Assembly: GCA_021788795.1 (NCBI GenBank)
Contig: JAJYKG010000118.1
Location: 1 to 6,837 of the forward strand
Length of the DNA: 6,837 nucleotides
From: Thermoplasmata archaeon
GTDB lineage: Archaea; Thermoplasmatota; Thermoplasmata; RBG-16-68-12
Reading direction: 5' to 3'
Shown in pieces: positions 1-5,562 of the stretch. Below the pieces are notes generated by a model. That model worked only from the letters and a program-made list of their open reading frames with translations. It searched no databases and was not told the DNA's origin. The stretch's first letter is position 1; each line of letters opens with the position of its first letter. The translations under genes were made by a program, and so were the position numbers.

Positions 1-939
1 GAGCGGAAGCGCCTGGACGGCGCGGTCGCGTGCATCTCCCCCTCCGCGAGCCAGAACATCCAGGGCGTGCCCTCCCTGAGCCTCGGGTGCAAGGGCGTCG
101 TCGAGGTCGAGCTCGAGTGCTCGGGGGAGCACTGGCGGCACGGGCCGACGAAGCGCGGGATCCACAGCAGCCAGGCCGCGATCGTGGAGAGCCCGATGTG
201 GCGGATGGTCCAGGCCCTCGCGACCATGGTGGACGCGAAGGACCCGAGTCAGGTCCTCATCGAGGGCTTCTACGACAACGTGGCGCCCCCGGCGAAGCGG
301 GACCTCGAGATCGTGGACGAGCTCGCCCAGGCGTACGACGAGGACGCGCTGCGCCGCGCGAACGATGTGGAGCACTTCATACACGACTTGCACGGCAAGG
401 ACCTCCTGATGAAGGCCCTATACACGACGACGCTCAACATCCAGGGCCTCTCCGGCGGCTACACGGGCCCGAAGTTCAAGACCGTCCTGCCGCACAGCGT
501 GAAGGTCAAGCTGGAATCGCGGCTCATCCCGAACCAGACGCGGTCGGAGACCCTGCAGAAGATCCGGACGCATCTGGACGCCCACGGGTACCCCGACATC
601 AGGGTCGTCGACACGTCCTCGGAGCTCAGCGATGACTGGTCGCGCACGAACCCGGACGCCGGGGTCGTCTCCGTCGTCCGCTCGGCGTACGAGTCCTGGG
701 GCTACCGCCCGCAGGTGTGGCCCTTCATGCTCGGGACGTCCCCGCAGTACCTGTGGACGAAGGTCCTCGGGATCCCGTTCGTGTCCCTGGGCCTGGGCCA
801 CGGCGGCCGCGCGCACGCGCCCGACGAGTACTACGTCGTCGAGGGCGACGGAGGGAAGCTCCCCGTCGCCGGGCTCGCGGAGGCGGAGAAATTCTTCGCG
901 CACGCCCTCCTGGGGATGAAGGGGAAGAAGCTCGACTGA
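1..939 (+). CDS. M20-family metallopeptidase (dipeptidase-like), C-terminal part; 5' end outside window
   Basis: The reading frame is open from base 1 and ends at TGA 937-939, giving 312 visible residues. The family hydrolyses peptide or amide bonds with two metal ions, usually zinc. Visible parts: the end of the first catalytic half, then the dimerisation (lid) domain from about residue 40 to 180 with HSSQAAIVESP near residue 55 (family form HSG..GG..NP), then VKLESRLIPNQ near 170, typical of the strand leaving the lid domain. The C-terminal catalytic part has LGLGHGGRAHAPDEY, where the His of AHAPDE (about residue 272) is the expected metal ligand. The stretch GFYDNV near 90 is usual in the carnosinase/CNDP-like dipeptidase branch. 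The N-terminal HxD metal-site half, probably about 150 residues, is missing, so activity cannot be judged. An internal GTG at 67 is not the start because homology continues before it. Family assignment is firm; substrate is unknown. Confidence 0.87.
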   Translation, partial: ERKRLDGAVACISPSASQNIQGVPSLSLGCKGVVEVELECSGEHWRHGPTKRGIHSSQAAIVESPMWRMVQALATMVDAKDPSQVLIEGFYDNVAPPAKRDLEIVDELAQAYDEDALRRANDVEHFIHDLHGKDLLMKALYTTTLNIQGLSGGYTGPKFKTVLPHSVKVKLESRLIPNQTRSETLQKIRTHLDAHGYPDIRVVDTSSELSDDWSRTNPDAGVVSVVRSAYESWGYRPQVWPFMLGTSPQYLWTKVLGIPFVSLGLGHGGRAHAPDEYYVVEGDGGKLPVAGLAEAEKFFAHALLGMKGKKLD

Positions 940-956
940 CCCTCTCGGGGAGACAT

Positions 957-971
957 CGGAACCCTTTTCCG
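957..971 (+). promoter_or_regulatory. Inverted repeat and T-rich patch upstream of the first prenyltransferase
   Basis: CGGAA (957-961) and TTCCG (967-971) form a perfect 5-base inverted repeat around CCCTT. The run CCCTTTTCC is centred about 28 bases before the ATG at 994, where an archaeal TATA element would sit for a leaderless mRNA. The T-rich core is a poor TATA box. The repeat could instead be an operator or part of the 3' end of the peptidase transcript. Weak evidence, based on position and symmetry only. Confidence 0.25.
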
Positions 972-993
972 GGGCGCTCCGTTCGGCGGACCC

Positions 994-1884
994 ATGCGGT
1001 TCGTCGCCTGGGTCCGCGCCTCCCAGGCTGTGCTGTTCGAGGCGGCCCTCGTGCCCGCGTGCGTCGGGACCGCGGCCGCGGTCGCCGCGGGCTCGCCGTT
1101 CGACGCCGCGCACTTCGGCCTCATCCTCCTCTCCCTCGTCGCCATCCAGGCGGGGGCGAACCTCCTCAAGGGGTACTACGAGTCCCAGGACCGGTCCGTT
1201 CCGCCCTCGTCCGCGGGCTCGTGGATCGCCTTCGACAGCGGTGCCGCGGTTGGCCTGGCGAAGGACCCGCGGAACGTCCTTCGGGCGGCCTGGGCGTGCA
1301 TGGCTGTCGGCGTGGCCGCGGGCCTCGCCCTCGTCGCGATCACCGGGAGCCTGCTCCTCCTCGCCTTCGGCGTCGCGGGGTTCGTCCTCGCGTGGAGCTA
1401 CAGCTCGCCGCCGCTCCGCCTGAGCTACCGCGGCATCGGGGAGGCGTCCACGTTCCTCGCCTTCGGGCCCATCATGACCGTGGGCGCCACGGTGGCGTTC
1501 GGCACCGCGGGGATCGTGGAGAGCTTCCTGGCCTCCCTGATCCTGGGCTTCCTCGCCGCGGCCATCTCGTTCGCCCGCTACTTCCCCAACGAGCCCGAAG
1601 ACCGCGCGAAGGGCAAGCGCACGCCCGTGACCCTCCTGGGGGGGAGGAGGGCCGCATCCGTGCTCGTCGGCCTGTGGTGGGCCCCGCTGGGCATCGCGCT
1701 CCTTTGGTACTCCCAGGACCCCCGGCTCCTTCTGGCTCTCGCTCCTCTGCCGTTCCTCCTGGCGGCGTGCGTCCTGCTGCCGCAGGCCGTGGCGGGCCGC
1801 CGCAGGTTCCCTCCGATCATCGGGCTCACCGTGCTCGCCCACCTCCTCGCGGGCGCGGGCCTCGTCTTCGCCCTCCTGCGGTGA
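994..1884 (+). CDS. UbiA-superfamily (MenA-like) membrane prenyltransferase, divergent
   Basis: 296 residues with about nine hydrophobic segments (roughly 13-32, 41-57, 98-117, 118-136, 152-170, 174-192, 221-238, 244-264, 274-294), so an integral membrane protein. Family members move a polyprenyl chain from its diphosphate to an aromatic or other acceptor. MenA-like features: YSSPPLRLSYRGIGE (135-149) followed by FGPIMTVGA, and a second motif ending EDRAKGKRT (202-210). The first, Mg-diphosphate-binding motif (family form NDYFD) reads KGYYE at 59-63, so the key first Asp is Gly60 and only acidic Glu63 and Asp66 remain. The SPFTGG-type stretch after it is also absent. It is therefore either a divergent clade with altered chemistry or an enzyme with weak activity; the open frame and hydrophobic pattern argue against decay. 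The ATG at 994 follows the peptidase stop by 54 bases with no clear ribosome binding site. Acceptor unknown. Confidence 0.85.
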   Translation: MRFVAWVRASQAVLFEAALVPACVGTAAAVAAGSPFDAAHFGLILLSLVAIQAGANLLKGYYESQDRSVPPSSAGSWIAFDSGAAVGLAKDPRNVLRAAWACMAVGVAAGLALVAITGSLLLLAFGVAGFVLAWSYSSPPLRLSYRGIGEASTFLAFGPIMTVGATVAFGTAGIVESFLASLILGFLAAAISFARYFPNEPEDRAKGKRTPVTLLGGRRAASVLVGLWWAPLGIALLWYSQDPRLLLALAPLPFLLAACVLLPQAVAGRRRFPPIIGLTVLAHLLAGAGLVFALLR

Positions 1885-1957
1885 CGCGACCGGCGGGCTC
1901 GAGGAGGAATCCCACTTTCGCGGTCCTCTCCCCCCGGTGGAGCCTTGCCTCCGCACG

Positions 1958-1980
1958 CGTTTCGTGTTTTTGCATGAAAC
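1958..1980 (+). repeat. Hairpin repeat, copy 1 (23 bases)
   Basis: Identical over 23 bases to 2011-2033; identity stops exactly at both ends. After a leading C, bases 1959-1980 form an 8-base stem (left arm GTTTCGTG, right arm CATGAAAC) closed by the loop TTTTTG. The one non-Watson-Crick position is G opposite T, which pairs as G-U only in RNA copied from the + strand. It starts 73 bases after the stop of the upstream prenyltransferase gene and is strikingly AT-rich against its surroundings. It could be a structured 3' end with a U-tract for archaeal termination, a dispersed small repeat, or a protein-binding site. Confidence 0.85.
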
Positions 1981-2010
1981 TCCGAACCGCGGATTGACGC
2001 GGCTTCCGGT
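1981..2010 (+). other. 30-base spacer between the two repeats, with an imperfect fold-back
   Basis: The spacer is GC-rich, unlike its flanking repeats. CCGAACCGC (1982-1990) can pair with 1999-2009 (GCGG, bulged C, TTC, bulged C, GG) around an eight-base loop, giving nine pairs with two single-base bulges. With its neighbours this makes three hairpins in a row. In GC-rich DNA such imperfect pairing can arise by chance, so confidence in a real structure is low. Confidence 0.35.
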
Positions 2011-2033
2011 CGTTTCGTGTTTTTGCATGAAAC
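2011..2033 (+). repeat. Hairpin repeat, copy 2 (23 bases)
   Basis: Perfect second copy of 1958-1980 in the same orientation, offset by 53 bases. It ends 71 bases before the stop codon of the opposing prenyltransferase gene, so the pair of repeats is almost exactly centred in the 220-base convergent gap. Perfect identity of the hairpin with none in the flanks suggests that the hairpin itself is the conserved or copied unit. No further copy was found in the window on either strand. Confidence 0.85.
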
Positions 2034-2089
2034 CGAGTTGCTTCACGCCGGGGTACGATGGCCCCCGTGGGCGATTCCCGCGCGCGACC

Positions 2090-2103
2090 CGGCCGTCGGG
2101 CCG
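2090..2103 (-). terminator. Possible GC hairpin just after the MenA-like gene
   Basis: CGGCC (2090-2094) and GGCCG (2099-2103) form a five-base stem with a four-base loop, beginning two bases beyond the TGA (2107-2105) on the minus strand. There is no T-rich tract after it on that strand, and short GC stems are frequent at this base composition, so termination here is only a possibility. Confidence 0.2.
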
Positions 2104-2104
2104 C

Positions 2105-3025
2105 TCACAGCAGCGGCAGGAGCAGGTAGGCCACCGTGAGCCCGATCCCGAGGAACAACACGGCCTGGATCGTCCCCGCGTTCGCGGGCATGTGCCGCGG
2201 GTACTCGCGGAAGTAGGCTCGGAGGACGCGGATCGACTTGGCGAGCGGCACAAGCGCGACCAGTCCGAGGAGGGCGAGCCAGGGCACCCACCCCGCCGCG
2301 GCGGATGCGATGAGGAACGCGATGGCCACGGCGACCATGACGAGGTACAGGCGATACGACCTCTCCAGCCCGAGGCGCGCCGGGATCGTGCGCTTCCCGC
2401 CGCGCGGGTCCGTCTCGTGCTCGGGCATCTCGTTCACGAACAGGAACGCGGCCACCAGGATGCCGACCGGGACGGAGGCGAAGAGCGCCTCCCAGGAAAG
2501 GGCGCCGGCTTGGGCCGCATACGCGCCGAGGGTGACGATGGGCCCGAACACCACGCCGACGGCGACGTCCCCGAGGCCATGGTATTGGAGGGAGAACGGG
2601 GGCAGGGTGTAGAACACCGCCAGGGCGCCGCCGACGAGACCGAGAGCGAGCAGGAGCCACCCGTTCGGCCGCGTCAGGGCGAGGTAGATCCCCAGGAGCC
2701 CACCGAGGGCGTAGAGCGCGATCCAGACGCGGCGGTGGGCCGCGACCGTGAGCTGGCGGTCCGGGAGCACGCGCGCCCCGCCCGTGAACGGGCTCACGAG
2801 GTGAGGCGGGAGGTCGTCCACGCCGTTCAGGAAGTCCACGGTGTCGTTGCTCATGTTCGTGGCCGCCTGGAGGAGGACGACGCCCGCGAGGGTCGCAAGG
2901 AGCGCGACGAGGTCGAACGCGCCGGCGCGCGCGTACGCGATCGCCGTCCCGAGGACCACGCCGACGACCGAGGCGACGAAGGAGCGCGGCTGCGTCGCCT
3001 TGAACCACGTCCGGAAAGAGGCCAT
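2105..3025 (-). CDS. menA: MenA-like prenyltransferase (1,4-dihydroxy-2-naphthoate polyprenyltransferase family)
   Basis: 306 residues from the ATG at 3025-3023, with about nine membrane segments (roughly 14-32, 38-55, 100-117, 121-139, 152-170, 178-197, 226-244, 246-262, 285-305). The family attaches an all-trans polyprenyl chain to dihydroxynaphthoate in menaquinone synthesis at the cytoplasmic membrane. The first Asp motif is intact: NMSNDTVDFLNGVDD (57-71) with Asp61, Asp64 and Asp70, followed by SPFTGGARVL (78-87). Next come YTLPPFSLQYHGLGD (139-153), FGPIVTLGAY and the second motif NEMPEHETDPRGGKRT (198-213), where Glu202 replaces the usual Asp. The frame extends upstream to 3124, but that extension overlaps the cupin and is Arg/Ser-rich, so the ATG at 3025 is preferred. 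It follows the cupin stop by four bases, implying co-transcription. The symbol reflects family resemblance; the substrate could be another quinone precursor or lipid. Confidence 0.87.
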   Translation of the reverse strand: MASFRTWFKATQPRSFVASVVGVVLGTAIAYARAGAFDLVALLATLAGVVLLQAATNMSNDTVDFLNGVDDLPPHLVSPFTGGARVLPDRQLTVAAHRRVWIALYALGGLLGIYLALTRPNGWLLLALGLVGGALAVFYTLPPFSLQYHGLGDVAVGVVFGPIVTLGAYAAQAGALSWEALFASVPVGILVAAFLFVNEMPEHETDPRGGKRTIPARLGLERSYRLYLVMVAVAIAFLIASAAAGWVPWLALLGLVALVPLAKSIRVLRAYFREYPRHMPANAGTIQAVLFLGIGLTVAYLLLPLL

Positions 3026-3029
3026 CCGG

Positions 3030-3404
3030 TCAGTCCCACTCCGTCTGGTCTTTCCGCAGGACGCGGACCTCGAGGAGGGTGAGGGGCCCCGGGCCCGGGT
3101 TGACCACGGTGTGGGCCTCGCCACGGACCATCCGCACCGCGTCGCCCGGGCCGACGTCGATGGGCGGGTCGTCGTCGAGGAGGACCTGCCCGCGGCCCTC
3201 GAGGAAGTAGAAGATCTGCGCGTAGCGGTGGCGGTGGGGCGGGGACTTCACCCCGGGCTCCATCTTCGCGATCCCCATGAGCATGAAGTTGCTGTCGCTC
3301 GGGCCCATGATCTTCTTGTCCACGATGCCCGGGCCGATCCCCTTCTCCCACGGTTCGTCGGTCAGGCGCCGAACGGGCGCGGTCTTGTCCAGCACGGTTT
3401 CCAT
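3030..3404 (-). CDS. Single-domain cupin protein
   Basis: 124 residues from ATG 3404-3402. Cupins are small beta-barrels that often hold one metal ion; functions range from dioxygenase and isomerase to sugar or ligand binding. Motif 1 runs GVKSPPHRHRYAQIF then YFLEG (51-70): His57 and His59 are present, but the usual Glu ligand is Gln63. Motif 2 is GDAVRMVRGEAHTVVN (87-102) with His98. Residues 1-45 (DEPWEKGIGPG, KIMGPSDSNFMLMGIAKMEPG) form the usual first strands. A GTG at 3425 would add seven residues; the ATG is preferred because it sits about 10 bases downstream of the start site predicted from the AT-rich island at 3437-3447. The stop is four bases before the MenA-like gene, so the pair is probably an operon. 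The role is unknown; the context hints at aromatic or quinone chemistry, which is inference. Confidence 0.85.
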   Translation of the reverse strand: METVLDKTAPVRRLTDEPWEKGIGPGIVDKKIMGPSDSNFMLMGIAKMEPGVKSPPHRHRYAQIFYFLEGRGQVLLDDDPPIDVGPGDAVRMVRGEAHTVVNPGPGPLTLLEVRVLRKDQTEWD

Positions 3405-3436
3405 GGTCCGGCCTTCCGGGTGCACGAGGGCGTGGT

Positions 3437-3447
3437 TCTATTAGTAG
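3437..3447. promoter_or_regulatory. Shared AT-rich promoter island between the cupin and HTH_10 genes
   Basis: TTCTATTAGTA stands out in the 64-base divergent gap. On the + strand its centre lies about 27 bases before the ATG at 3469, so transcription would start at or next to the start codon (leaderless), and no Shine-Dalgarno sequence precedes that ATG. On the - strand it reads TACTAATAG and would place a start near 3415, about 10 bases before the cupin ATG. One TATA-like element may thus serve both genes. The spacing is the evidence; no start site was measured. Confidence 0.5.
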
Positions 3448-3453
3448 GTCGAT

Positions 3454-3467
3454 GATTACCTGTAACC
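3454..3467 (+). promoter_or_regulatory. Candidate operator: near-palindrome GATTACCTGTAACC
   Basis: TTAC-CT-GTAA (3456-3465) is a perfect inverted repeat, and extending it to 14 bases gives one mismatch. It lies between the TATA-like island and the HTH_10 ATG, ending one base before the start codon, a position where a bound protein would block initiation of this gene. Autoregulation by the HTH_10 protein is a reasonable guess. Short palindromes can occur by chance. Confidence 0.35.
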
Positions 3468-3468
3468 T

Positions 3469-4152
3469 ATGGCCTACTGGAGGATTAGCCTCGAGCTTCC
3501 CTCCGCGCCGCTCGTGGAGGCGGGCCTCCTCCCGGCCGGGTTCTTCCGGCACAACGAGTCGATCGAGATCCTGCGCGTCTACGCGTTCCAGCCCAAGGAG
3601 CGCATGCTGCTCGCGCGGATCGTCCGGACGGGGCCGCCGTGGTCGAGGCAGGAGATCGACCGCGCGCGCGACGCCCTTCGCCGGCGGTACCACCTCCGCG
3701 ACTTCGAGATCCTCGAGGTCGGGGACGACGGCCGCACGTACGTGGCCCTGCTGCGCCAGCAGAATCCCGGAATCCTCGAGGATCTCCTCGACGAGCTCGG
3801 GGCGGGCGTCACGCCGACGCCTCCGACGGTCCTTCGCCGGGAGTCGGCCACGCTGTCCTTCGTTGCGGACGACCGCGCGGAGAGGCGCATCGCCGACCTG
3901 CTCGACGGGCTGGGGATCCGCTGGACGCTCAAGTCGCGGCGGGCCGTGCGGCGGCCGCGTTCCGCCGACGAGGCGGGCCTGACCGCGCGCCAGCGGGAGC
4001 TCCTGAGCCTCGCCTGGAACCTGGGCTACTTCGACATCCCGGCCCGCGCGGACCTCGCGCGCCTCGCGGCCCTCACCGGCCTCAGCCGCAACACGGTCAG
4101 CCAACACCTCCGTCGCGGGATGCGGCGCATCCTGCGCGACTGGGTGGGCTGA
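3469..4152 (+). CDS. HTH_10 (bacterio-opsin activator-type) transcriptional regulator
   Basis: 227 residues. The C-terminal HTH_10 domain (171-222) is clear: LTARQRELLSLAWNLGYFDI, then LARLAALTGLSRNTVSQHLRR, matching the family form in which LT..Q...L..A...GYF is followed by LA..LG.S..T.s.HLRR. This domain is typical of archaea, where such proteins act as DNA-binding regulators. Residues 1-160 hold an alternating strand/helix region without an obvious named sensor domain: strands near 3-10, 31-40, 46-53, 77-83 and 89-95, then a helix near 101-110, and a further strand/helix unit at 125-160. The basic linker at 155-165 is rich in Arg. There is no membrane segment or signal peptide, so it is cytoplasmic. 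It is divergent from the cupin-menA pair and convergent with treT, so its targets could include either. The ATG at 3469 is chosen because the AT-rich island at 3437-3447 sits at the right distance for a leaderless start. Confidence 0.88.
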   Translation: MAYWRISLELPSAPLVEAGLLPAGFFRHNESIEILRVYAFQPKERMLLARIVRTGPPWSRQEIDRARDALRRRYHLRDFEILEVGDDGRTYVALLRQQNPGILEDLLDELGAGVTPTPPTVLRRESATLSFVADDRAERRIADLLDGLGIRWTLKSRRAVRRPRSADEAGLTARQRELLSLAWNLGYFDIPARADLARLAALTGLSRNTVSQHLRRGMRRILRDWVG

Positions 4153-4155
4153 GCT

Positions 4156-4175
4156 CCGGGCCTTCACGCGCCCGG
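4156..4175. terminator. GC hairpin spanning two convergent gene ends
   Basis: CCGGGC (4156-4161) and GCCCGG (4170-4175) form a six-base stem with an eight-base loop. It begins four bases after the HTH_10 stop, and the treT stop (4166-4164) lies inside the loop. Being symmetric, it could act in both directions between genes whose ends are only 11 bases apart. No T-tract accompanies it, so a terminator role is uncertain. Confidence 0.3.
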
Positions 4176-5420
4176 CGGGCACTCTAGGAAGATCCGCAGG
4201 TAGTCCCGGACGTAGCGGGTGATCAGGTAGTGCCGTCGAACGTACTCGCGTCCGGCCTTCCCCATGGCCTTGCGCCGGTCCGGCGCCCGGAGGAGCTCGG
4301 TCGCCCGGTCGGCGGCCTCCCGCACGGTGGAGACCAGGTACCCGGTCCGCCCGTCCCGAATCTGCAGACGGATCCCGCCGACGTTGCCGCCGACCACGGG
4401 CACGCGCTTCCACAGGGACTCGCTGACGACGAGGCCGAAGCCCTCCCGAAGGGACTTGGCGAGCGCGACGTCCGTCTCCCGCTGGATCACGTTGACCTCG
4501 AGGGAGTGGACCCCGCGGATGTCCGTGAGGAAGTGGATGTCCTCGTCCTCGCCCGCGTGGCGCGCGGTCCGCTCGAACCACAGCCATCCCTCGGGGTCGT
4601 CGAGGGCCATCGAGGAGACGAAGAGCAGCTGCACGTCGGGGATCTTCTCCTTCACCATGCGGTAGGCGTCGATGACGCCGAGGGGGTCCTTCCAGGGGTC
4701 GAAACGGCCCACCTGGCTCAGGATGGGCCGGTCCGGGTCGAACGCGAACCGCTCCAGGAGGGCCTCCCGCTCCTCGTCGTAGACATGGCGGTTCTTCGGG
4801 CTCGTCGGGTCGATGGCGGGGGGCACGATGTACGCGCGCCGGAGGGCGACGTCCCGCGGCTGGTACTCGGTCGCGCTGAAGATCGCGGCGTCGTAGGCCT
4901 CCAGGTGAGGCTTGAGCAGCCCCAGGAGGGAGGCGTTGGGATTCGTGAGGTCGATGTGGCACCGCCAGATCCACGTCCCCCTGCGCTCGCAGAGGCTGAC
5001 GAGGGGCGCGGGCTGCGGGTCGTGGACGACCACGTAGTCGTAGTCGTCCGTGAAGTCCGCCGCGTTCGCCTCGTTCAAGTGGCGGAAGGTCGCGATCATC
5101 TCGTCGGAGAGGACGACGGGCGCGCCCTGGAGGCCGTTGTGGATCGTCTTCGTCGCCTCGAAGAAGTCCGGGCTGCCGCGGAGGACGAACCAGTGGGCGT
5201 CGAGGCCCAGGTCCCGCTGCAGGGGCACGACGCTCTGGAGGAGCTCGCTCACCCCGCCCCCGTAGGGCGTGGCGCTGATGTGGGCCACGCGCTTCCCCCG
5301 GAGCTTGCTCGCGAGGGCGATCAGCTCGGCGTGGGCCGCGGGGCCGATGATGGCGCGGTAGTCCGCCAGACGCTTCTCCTGGACCGGCACTTCTTGCGCG
5401 CGAACCGCCTCCCACGACAC
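4164..5420 (-). CDS. treT: Trehalose synthase, glycosyltransferase family 4 (TreT)
   Basis: 418 residues from GTG 5420-5418. TreT joins an NDP-glucose (UDP- or ADP-glucose) to free glucose to give trehalose in the cytoplasm. Blocks characteristic of archaeal TreT, numbered from the GTG: KRLADYRAIIG (16-26), HISATPYGGGVSELL (47-61, nucleotide-sugar loop), HDPQPAPL (133-140), WRCHIDLTNPN (152-162), QVGRFDPWKDP (236-246), MALDDPEGW (271-279), the retaining-GT4 EX7E motif EGFGLVVSE (Glu326, Glu334), then VVGGNVGGIRLQIRDG (342-357). Length agrees with family members of about 410 residues. An in-frame ATG at 5564 exists, but the added 48 residues are low-complexity Gly/Arg and would overlap the galT start codon; GTG 5390 is a second alternative. 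It lies divergent to galT and tail-to-tail with the HTH_10 gene. It may make a compatible solute or run in reverse for trehalose use; direction cannot be read from sequence. Confidence 0.92.
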   Translation of the reverse strand: MSWEAVRAQEVPVQEKRLADYRAIIGPAAHAELIALASKLRGKRVAHISATPYGGGVSELLQSVVPLQRDLGLDAHWFVLRGSPDFFEATKTIHNGLQGAPVVLSDEMIATFRHLNEANAADFTDDYDYVVVHDPQPAPLVSLCERRGTWIWRCHIDLTNPNASLLGLLKPHLEAYDAAIFSATEYQPRDVALRRAYIVPPAIDPTSPKNRHVYDEEREALLERFAFDPDRPILSQVGRFDPWKDPLGVIDAYRMVKEKIPDVQLLFVSSMALDDPEGWLWFERTARHAGEDEDIHFLTDIRGVHSLEVNVIQRETDVALAKSLREGFGLVVSESLWKRVPVVGGNVGGIRLQIRDGRTGYLVSTVREAADRATELLRAPDRRKAMGKAGREYVRRHYLITRYVRDYLRIFLECPPGA

Positions 5421-5445
5421 CTGGTGGGCCGGATACGCCCCCGGG

Positions 5446-5452
5446 AGTACTT
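5446..5452 (-). promoter_or_regulatory. Possible weak TATA-like element for treT
   Basis: On the minus strand this reads AAGTACT, centred about 29 bases before GTG 5420, the spacing for a leaderless mRNA. No Shine-Dalgarno sequence precedes that GTG. It is one of only two AT-richer patches in the 142-base divergent gap. Weak sequence match; position is the main argument. Confidence 0.25.
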
Positions 5453-5516
5453 GTCGGTTCGGGCGATCCGGGCCCGTGCGGGCCCCCGCGACCCCGCCCC
5501 CGGACCTGTCAGAACC

Positions 5517-5526
5517 GTGAAATACG
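5517..5526 (+). promoter_or_regulatory. AT-rich patch upstream of galT
   Basis: TGAAATACGT is the most AT-rich patch in the treT-galT gap and is centred about 41 bases before the galT ATG, which would give a leader of roughly 14 bases. It lies in CGTG-AAATA-CGTG, a direct repeat of CGTG. It could also serve treT with a longer leader. Low confidence. Confidence 0.3.
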
Positions 5527-5562
5527 TGTGCTCCTTCTTCGCGGGTCGAACCGGTCGTCCCC

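Noticed and set aside
1958..2033. Minimal CRISPR array (GTTTC...GAAAC ends, 30-base spacer)
   Set aside because: Only two repeats and one spacer, the repeat is shorter than usual, no cas gene is visible, and the spacer itself folds back. A hairpin repeat element explains it better.
418..2253. 611-codon open frame on the minus strand
   Set aside because: It lies antisense to the peptidase and prenyltransferase genes, is Arg/Glu/Gly-rich without domains, and arises from the high GC content.
1937..3082. 381-codon open frame on the plus strand covering the hairpin repeats
   Set aside because: Most of it is antisense to the MenA-like gene. The composition is highly charged and low in complexity, and the two repeat copies are read in different frames relative to the repeat because the 53-base period is not a multiple of three.
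3026..3124. N-terminal extension of the MenA-like protein
   Set aside because: It would overlap the end of the cupin gene and encodes an Arg/Ser-rich tail; the ATG at 3025 directly precedes the first conserved residues.
3405..3425. Seven-residue extension of the cupin from GTG 3425
   Set aside because: The ATG at 3404 fits the predicted start site better and the extra residues add no recognisable cupin sequence; it cannot be fully excluded.
3452..3982. 176-codon frame starting at ATG 3452
   Set aside because: It is out of frame with the HTH_10 gene, and its Ser/Arg-rich product has no motif.
2851..5415. 854-codon open frame on the minus strand
   Set aside because: It is an out-of-frame shadow crossing treT, the HTH_10 gene and the cupin gene; composition is Arg/Pro-rich and no family is recognisable.
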